Source: Branchiostoma floridae
Taxonomy: Eukaryota; Chordata; Leptocardii; Amphioxiformes; Branchiostomatidae
DNA: 64,000 nucleotides
Reading direction: 5' to 3'
Assembly: GCF_000003815.2 (NCBI RefSeq)
Contig: NC_049995.1
Location: 3,607,896-3,671,895 of the forward strand
This document shows positions 57,575 to 64,000 of this stretch, one piece after another. Positions within the stretch are counted from its first letter, which is position 1. Each line of letters starts with the position of its first letter. The notes below the pieces were generated by a model. It was not told the DNA's origin. It made no database searches and was given only the letters and a program-made list of their open reading frames with translations. A program made the translations under genes and the position numbers.

Positions 57575-57851
57575 CAGGAAAAAATTGAAGCTGTCTGGAT
57601 ATGATATCCCAATATACTTATCAATTGTGTATATGGCATTCAAGTGATGTAGACTTTTCATATCAAAATATTCTTCATCTATATATACAGATTGTTACAT
57701 CATGACATAAGGTTTCATTTTTCCATTTTTCTGTACCTTATACATACATGTCAGTGCAGTATCTGGTATGAATAAGTGAGTGTTTCTGTCTTGTAAAGTT
57801 AAAACATGACAGAAAAAGTGGAAACCTACAACTGTAGGGTTGGATTTCCAG

Positions 57852-58097
57852 TATACAGTCAAACTTGTACAATTGACCACCTCTACATCAAGACCACCTG
57901 GCCTTTGATATACAGTCAGACCTGTACAAATGACCACCTCGACCACCTGGCCAAAGTGACATTTTTTTGTGTGGTCACTTAGATGATTTTTCCTATTGAC
58001 CAAAGCATTACAAATCCTGTCTATAGTGACAACCTGTCTAAATAGACCAGATTTTATCGGTCCATTGACTGGTCTTCTTGGCCAGTTTGACTGTATA
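57852..58097. mobile_element. MITE, copy 1 of the ATACAGTCAAAC family
   Basis: GTATACAGTCAAACTTGTAC at the left and GTTTGACTGTATAC at the right. Internal GACCACCTGGCC repeats. A related copy lies at 63248-63389. Confidence 0.75.
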
Positions 58098-59201
58098 CTT
58101 GTGCACGATCATTTTGTGACATACTAGTATTCTCTTATCAGTATAAGAAGCTAACTCACCTACTTTCAACACCTCTGTACATATTTCTTTCCATCTCATC
58201 ATGAAAAACAACATATATACATCTTTTAGACATTATGCAAAATATATAACATTTTCCTATAATTTTGATTTTACATACTTTTCTGAGAGCTTGCATTGTC
58301 TTGATTATTACTGCAATACTTTAACATCTACAATGTACAGTAAGTACTCATTTCTATTGCAGATTTTGATAGTCTTACAATTACTGCAAGCATTCTTTGA
58401 TACTTATCAGGAATGCTGAGACAATGAGTAATTAGCATCCCATTAATTAACATTAATTAGCCCTGTTAATGAATCAATCTGTAACCTTAGAACCATTCAA
58501 CTTCTTTACTATTGCTGTGGTACAACAAATTATTGTCAATTGGCTTAATGTTCCCGACACAACAAACTGTGCAAGCCTTTGTATAAATACCAAAGACCAT
58601 CAGAGTCATTCCCATGTTCAATATCTTTGCAGTAGAGATAGACATCATATTGGGATGCAACTGCAAGCTGCAGTTTCAGACAAAGTTGCTTGGGGCACTT
58701 CTTTGTCTCAGGATTAGTCTTCAAAAATCCTTTATCACAGTTCATTGTTACATGCATATTCCCTATCTTGTTTATACCATGTACTTGTAATTGAGCCTAC
58801 AAGCATGAACTTGCAAATAAACTTTCTTTAGCTTTATCTTTTTCAAAATTTCGTACATGCTACTTTTAAGAAGGCCTAATACTCCCTCTAAGAAAAAAAA
58901 AATCAATTCCCACTGCAAGGGAAAAACAGGTATGTGTATGACTATTTCAAACACCCAAGGTGCAAAAAAGAAAATCATACACGGTGGGATTTTCATTTTA
59001 AAATTGCAAGCAGGTTTTGTACTGATATTCCTTGACTGTACTGTCCACAAAAACCTTGATTTTTTTCTATCATTTCAAAAAACATAACTGTTACACCTCC
59101 TGATGTACAATGACGAGATCATCTTAATTTTCATTCACCTTATATCAATGACCTTCGAACTTGACCTAACCACTACTAAGTAGGGGGTGCAATTAACATG
59201 G

Positions 59202-59479
59202 CTACAAAGTAGTGACCTTGATCTCCACCTCTTCATCCGCTAGTCCAGAGTCCACGTCATTCGGCGAGTGCGGTGACTTCGGAGGTTTGTAGGAGAACAG
59301 CGCCAAGGCGAACCACATCGTGGACAGGAACTTGTAGATGATCGCGGGAATGAGCATCCATTTGCTGAGCTCGGCATTCTCGTACTGGTAACACGATCCC
59401 TCCTCGCCACACTTCTCCTGCCACAGGATACACGTCTGGTCGATGATCGCACCGAACAGGATCGGGCCGGGAATGGTAC
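59202..59479 (-). CDS. Gene C last exon (TM11-TM12 and C-tail)
   Basis: Encodes TIPGPILFGAIIDQTCILWQ, EKCGEEGSCYQYENAELSKW, TM12, FSYKPPKSPHSPNDVDSGLA and an acidic end, then TAG at 59204-59202. Acceptor CCATAG. Confidence 0.92.
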
Positions 59480-62400
59480 CTATGGGGCATAGTAATAATA
59501 ATATAAATAGAAGTTAATTTGAAAGTTCTTGCCCGAGGGCTAATTGCAACATGAAGCATACAGAAGATATAGTAAACATACATAAAGTAATTTGGTATGG
59601 ATAACAATGGTGACAAGTGTAAACAAGTGACTATTCTAACAAGTGACTATTCTAGCAATGATATTGACTGCTGAGATATAATAACTATAGCAGGGTTCTC
59701 CTCAAAATTTTTTAGTATAGTGGAGGGGCTGGCAAAAATAACTTGAACCAACGCGCTGTGCTTTCATGAAAATGGGTTCATTTTGCAATGACAGAAGGTG
59801 TCAACTACGACAAGTATGATATATTATAGTGATTCCTTTGTTGTGAAGTGGCAAAACGACTATTGTCTTGATCATCGCCCATTCACAAGTTTTTGCAGAC
59901 AATGCTAACTGGAAAAGTGACCATGCTACTTGGCACAAAATCTGTGAATTTTCATTGATTTTAGCAAAACTAACCAAGAAAAAAGGGAAGAAACACACTA
60001 AATTTCAAAAGTAGTATAGTGAAGCTGGGCTAGGAGTATAGTGGAGGGCCTCCGTTATTCCATCCTCTGGGGAGGACTCTGCTATAGTGAGATTCAGGAA
60101 AAAAAAAGGAAAGTTTTGGCTCACTGAAGAGCTAATCTTCAATCCTCCATTGGTCATGACAAAGAAGACAGATGCTATCTACAGTATTTACAGGGTCTTT
60201 GTACCAGGGAAATTCCCCAAGCTTCTTACGACAAGCACAGTGAACAGTAGTGGTGCGTACCTAAACTCATATTCAGGTTCAGGTCCGGATTCAGGTCCAG
60301 CAGTTCAGGTTCAGGTCCGGACTTTAAGTCAGGACCTAAACCCATCATTGCATATTATGTGCGCTAGAAAGTTTTCTTTTTTGAGGGGGAGGGGGGATGG
60401 TGCATATAAAATTGCATGTTAGCATGAATGTGAAAAATAAATGCAAATTATATACAGCCAGTGTAAACACGAAATGTTTTTTGTCTTTTTCCAGTGCAAA
60501 TTTCACTGTTTATGGAAGGTTTTAGATGGTTTAGAACAAAAAAAGGGAATATAAGTGACAGATACCTTTTCGCTTGTCCGGACTTGGCTCCAGACATTTA
60601 GGTTTTTTTTGGACTTGGACCTAAACATTTTTAGGTCCAATTCCAAGTCCGGGCTTTAGGTACGCACCACTAGTGAACAGTGGACCCGTCCTAAGGACCA
60701 CAACCCTTTCCGGTAGTTGAATGTCAGGTGAGTGACACAGCTGGAATCGCTTTTGTTGCCTCGAGACGCCATTCAATGACATATTCCTCCTAGATTTTAA
60801 GTTCAATATGGTTGTTACAGACAACATATCACATTGGGCTCCTACTTGTATCACAAGAGCTTCCAAAAATTTAAATGCATTAAGAGTCTGCTACTTACCA
60901 AGGACTCGAACCAGGATCCACTGTATTCCAACTGCAAGTGACTTCTGGGTGTCAGGAACACATCTGTATAATGAAATTCAACAAATTTCAGTTGCGTTTC
61001 TAGCCAACTACATCTAGGTTTTACAGCAAAATGGAAAACATTTGCAGGATGTAAATTGTGGTAGGGAAAAATGGAGTGCTTGCATTGGTCTTAGATTAAC
61101 GTTTGAAACAAGCGGGTAGGCAGGTATAGATAGAAGACGAAAAAGAACATTTTCGCTGTAGTTTCAAGTGCAAAAAGTCACCACAAAAAACACGTACGTT
61201 TCAACCTCCGCAAACATTTCCCTTTAGATTTTACATTTAAACTAGCCATCAGGAGTGAGAATGCAATCCTGGGGATCATCAACCAATCAGAACTGACCTG
61301 AGCGTTGCCGTTAGCGACGGGATGGAGAGTAGGAACATGGAGAGGATGATGATGAAGAGAACACCCAGGAACAGTGGCTGGAGATACGCACATTCTGGCG
61401 TGCACTTTCCTGGAACTGCCGTGGTGAGGTTACCGAACGGGTCAGGCGCAATGCACGAACAGTTGGCGTACATCTGATAGAAGATAATCAGTAAATAGCA
61501 TGTCAATCTGGTTAACCAATCAGCAGTGGGATAAAGTTTAAATCATCCAATCAACATACAGATACTAGACCAAAAGGACCAATGTGGAGAGAAATTCAGA
61601 TTTAAGCTTCCAATCAGATATATTATTCAGATCACATCAGCCAATCATCATGTAGATACCAAACCAAGAAGATCCAATAAGGAGAGAGAGTCAATTTAAG
61701 TCATCCAATCAGCATGCAGCTACTAAACCAAGAACATTCAGGTGAGATTTCATATGATCACATCATCCAATCAGTAAAGATACCAAACCAAGCACATCCA
61801 ATAAGGAGAGAGAGTCACTTCAAATCATCCAATCAGCATGCAGCTACTAAACCAAGGACACTCAGATGAGATTTCCTACCATCATATCATCCAATCAGCA
61901 AGTAGATATCAAACTAAGCAGATCCAATAATGTGAAAGAGTTACTTCAAATCATCCAATCAGCATGCAGTTACTACACCAAGAACACTGGGGTGAGATGT
62001 CCTACCATCACATCATCCAATCAGCAAGTAGATATCAAACTAAGCAGATCCAATAAGAAGAGAGAGTATCTTCAAATCATCCAATCAGCATGCAGCTACT
62101 ACACCAAGAACACCCAGTCAAGATTTCCTACCATCACATCATCCAATCAAAAAGTAGATATCAAACTAAGCAGATCCAATAAGAAGAGAGAGTATCTTCA
62201 AATCCTCCAATCAGCATGCAGCTACTACACTAACACACATTTCCTACCTTGCTGTCTGATTGCGTGGCCAGATCGCCACATCCGGCGTGACACGGTGAAA
62301 AGTAAACGGTGTTGTCGTTTCCGCAGACGGGGTCATACCGGTCACGAGAGCAATGGCAGTCTGCGTTGCACGTGCTTGTGAGACTAAATGATGTCGTCTT

Positions 62401-63016
62401 GTTTCTGTGGTAGATAAACAAACATTGACTATCAAAGTAAACACTACTGGTCAAAAATTTAGAAACAACTGAGTCAAGATCTTTGCTATCAAACCTCACA
62501 ATAATTATAACTATAAGACTAGGCCTGAATGAAAATGATGGCAGTGGATAAGGTAGCATTGCTAAATAAAAAGATTCTCAATGCTTGTGTCAGGGTTCGA
62601 ACCAAGGACCTCTTGGGCCTGAGCCAAACGTGCTGAAGATTACATCACGCAATTTCACACGTAAGTCTCATCTGCTCATGTTTCAATGCCTATCATACAG
62701 CTTTCTCAGAGCTTCTCACCTACATGTATACTGGGTTGTGTAAAAGGAAATGCCAATATCATACTTTCTACCAACCTGATGAAATTATTTTCAAAACTGT
62801 ACAATAACATAGAAACTCACATTCCCATGTAGGAAGTGTTGACGCCCGCAAACGGCACATTGTTACACTGGAGAAGGAACACGAAACAGCCCACCAGCCC
62901 GACCAGGCTGAACGCCAGGCAGTACCGGATGATACCGACACACTTCAGCCTGAGCCGGTTCACCAGGACTCCACCCAATATAGCACCGCCCCCTGCACCT
63001 GGCACCACCACGAAAC
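59202..63016 (-). CDS. Gene C: OATP/SLCO-family transporter, 3' part only
   Basis: Last five coding exons of a third OATP: 63016-62821, 62404-62248, 61473-61298, 60963-60899, 59479-59202. They give 289 residues plus a split first codon, and all phases agree with A and B. It contains a Kazal-like core (CNADCHCSRDRYDPVCG, VYFSPCHAGC), the short classical loop closure YANCSCI...GKCTPEC, and IPGPILFGAIIDQTCILW with CGEEGSC before the last membrane segment. The tail is short and acidic. The C-terminal pattern resembles OATP4-type proteins from memory; a database search is needed. The 5' exons lie beyond the right edge; none is visible in 63017-64000. Confidence 0.92.
60248..60672. mobile_element. 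hAT-type MITE, related family
   Basis: Ends TAGTGGTGCGTACCTAAA and TTTAGGTACGCACCACTA are inverted. Flanked by GTGAACAG (60240-60247 and 60673-60680). The interior again has CAGGTTCAGGTCCGGA strings. It sits in a gene C intron. Confidence 0.9.
60899..60963 (-). CDS. Gene C exon (loop into TM11)
   Basis: Encodes CVPDTQKSLAVGIQWILVRV then LG. It is 65 nt, the same as in genes A and B. Donor GTAAGT, acceptor ATACAG. Confidence 0.92.
61298..61473 (-). CDS. Gene C exon (loop closure and TM10)
   Basis: Encodes MYANCSCIAPDPFGNLTTAV, PGKCTPECAYLQP, and TM10, ending SIPSLTATLR. Its 176 nt shows the ordinary family length, against 878 in gene A and 362 or 422 in gene B. Acceptor TATCAG, donor GTCAGT. 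Confidence 0.92.
61500..62240. repeat. About 126-bp minisatellite rich in CCAATCAG
   Basis: CAGCATGCAG recurs at about 61711, 61835, 61961, 62087 and 62213 (spacing 124-126). Each unit carries several CCAATCAG or CCAATAAG strings. It fills the gene C intron between the Kazal and TM10 exons. Confidence 0.9.
62248..62404 (-). CDS. Gene C exon (Kazal-like domain)
   Basis: Encodes NKTTSFSLTSTCNADCHCSR and DRYDPVCGNDNTVYFSPC, then HAGCGDLATQSDSK. It is shorter than in A and B because the segment before the first cysteine is reduced. Acceptor ACCACAG, donor GTAGGA. Confidence 0.92.
62821..63016 (-). CDS. Gene C exon (TM8-TM9)
   Basis: Encodes FVVVPGAGGGAILGGVLVNR, LRLKCVGIIRYCLAF and VPFAGVNTSYMG. 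It is 196 nt, equivalent to exon 10 of A and B (199 nt). Acceptor TTTGCAG, donor GTGAGT. Confidence 0.9.
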
Positions 63017-63247
63017 CTGCAAAGGAAAGGACAAGATGAAAAACTATATACTTTGTCTGACCCTTGTCTCTTCCCTCATGACCTCAATGAACAGCAGGCC
63101 AATTTCAGCTTTCATGAATAAACAAAGGTTCAAACAAACAAAACAAGATCTGTTGATCATACATGATACCTTTTTGTTCAACCCATATTAGCGCCCTCTG
63201 GCAGAACACACCAGTTTTGCAGGCATGTGTCGACCGCTGTTGCTATA

Positions 63248-63389
63248 GCCAAACTTGACCAGAAGACCACTTAGGGGACTGGATAAAATTTGGTCTATGG
63301 GACAGGTCACGATAGACAGGATTCTTTTAAAATGCTCAATTGAAATATCATCTATGATACCAATGTCACTTGTACAGGTTTGACTGTAT
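63248..63389. mobile_element. MITE, partial copy 2 of the ATACAGTCAAAC family
   Basis: Starts CCAAACTTGACCAGAAGACC and ends TTGTACAGGTTTGACTGTAT, in inverse order relative to copy 1. In the gene C intron at the right edge. Confidence 0.6.
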
Positions 63390-63460
63390 CATGTACACTT
63401 AAAGGCTGTCATGTACATGTACATGTAAGTCCAAATGTTGTTTGCAGCCAATCCAATGAT

Positions 63461-63574
63461 AGCCTGAGTACCATCCTCCATAGTGACTGCTGGCTCACTA
63501 CTTTCGCTTGCTAACCACGGTTAGCAAGCGAAAGTCGTGAGCCAGCGGTCACTACGGAGGATGGTACTCGGGCT
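63461..63574. mobile_element. Foldback MITE with 11-bp target duplication
   Basis: Two almost perfectly complementary arms of about 56 bases (AGCCTGAGTACCATCC ... GGATGGTACTCGGGCT) separated by one or two bases. It is flanked by AATCCAATGAT at 63450-63460 and 63575-63585. Confidence 0.9.
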
Positions 63575-63653
63575 AATCCAATGATGATTCTAGTCTTCTT
63601 CTTTGGCTCTTGTCGTCTCGTGAGACGGTCGACAGCATCAGTCAGTCAAGGCC

Positions 63654-63985
63654 TCAGTCGTTACTGGTTACAGTTCTCGCCTGACAGTGCCTTTGATGAC
63701 TTATGAGTCCAATCTTGGCACGGCAGGCTCTTCCACAGGAAGCGCAGGTGAACACTTCTCCGGTATTCGACCCCTCCCCTTTCTTCTTCCTCTGTCTTGC
63801 CTCTCGCACTTGCCTCTCACGGGCAGCCCTGTACCGCTCCATACCGGTGTGTACTGCTGCTCTCCATCTACTTCTGTCTGTTGCTACACTTTCCCAGTTC
63901 TTTGTGCAAATGGAGAAATCTTGGAGGGTAGCTTTGCATACATCTTTGTACCTCAGCTTTGGCCTCCCTGCTCGGGCAGGGATTA
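63654..63985 (-). pseudogene. LINE protein C-terminus
   Basis: Open on the minus strand up to TGA at 63656-63654. It reads GRPKLRYKDVCKATLQDFSI, NWESVATDRSRWRAAVHTG, a basic run, and FTCASCGRACRAKIGL with SHQRHC. This C2HC zinc finger ending is common in non-LTR retrotransposon polyproteins. It is 5' truncated; the 3' UTR runs to about 63586 and ends in GAAGAAGAC-rich sequence. Confidence 0.8.
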
Positions 63986-64000
63986 CTCGGGCTAATCCAA

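Noticed and set aside
60899..60925. GGACTCGAACC as a tRNA-like B box
   Set aside because: It falls inside a well-supported gene C coding exon (LVRVLG).
61866..62381. 171-codon plus-strand open frame
   Set aside because: Runs through the 126-bp minisatellite and then antisense to the gene C Kazal exon.
62590..62620. GGTTCGAACCCTG on the minus strand as a tRNA B box
   Set aside because: No matching A box or cloverleaf nearby; at best a SINE remnant. Similar weak hits at 40895-40960 and 45285 were also not called.
1..64000. CRISPR arrays, bacterial operons or phage-like modules
   Set aside because: Tandem repeats here are minisatellites without spacers, and the genes are intron-containing animal genes.

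Overview
The window looks like animal nuclear DNA, most likely a lancelet (Branchiostoma). The grounds are split genes with GT/AG introns, many small inverted-repeat elements, LINE and tRNA-derived SINE remnants with AATAAA-type tails, and a metazoan-specific transporter family. The species call rests on remembered repeat style and was not tested. Two assembly gaps (39114-39213 and 40367-40665) are runs of N.

The main content is a head-to-tail cluster of three organic anion transporting polypeptide genes (OATP, SLCO family), all on the minus strand. Gene A (about 17240 to 2941, 15 coding exons) and gene B (38529 to 25759, 14 coding positions, one present in two versions) are complete or nearly so. 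Gene C (63016 to 59202) shows only its last five coding exons and continues past the right edge. The exons were rebuilt by matching splice sites, phases and conserved residues between the paralogues. Most A/B exon pairs have identical lengths (125, 102, 94, 219, 162, 199 and 65 nt), which supports the models. Each gene encodes the Kazal-like cysteine domain of the large extracellular loop before the last transmembrane segments. A and B read like OATP1/2-type transporters at the C-terminus, C more like OATP4-type; this is judged by eye.

Three things stand out. (1) In gene A the exon after the Kazal domain carries about 14 copies of a 14-residue Gly/Pro-rich unit (42-bp coding minisatellite) in the extracellular loop. 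(2) Gene B has two phase-compatible, diverged versions of that same exon, probably mutually exclusive (12a at 28293-28654, 12b at 27144-27565). (3) Both genes carry partial tandem copies of exons: fragments of A exons 3 and 11 and B exon 7 that keep the acceptor but lose the donor, and a copy of the gene B C-terminal coding end.

Between B and C, 45737-51025 is a decayed 5.3-kb DNA transposon with about 0.6-kb terminal inverted repeats. Its broken gene ends in a PIN/XPG-like acidic motif and a cysteine-rich CXC-like tail. A U1 snRNA gene or close variant lies at 54622-54787. The rest of the intergenic and intronic DNA is MITEs (several with clear 8-bp target duplications), minisatellites, microsatellites, LINE 3' ends and a SINE. 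Long stretches (roughly 1-2500, 20060-23120, 41100-43480, 52160-54300 and 54800-57220) show no supportable gene.
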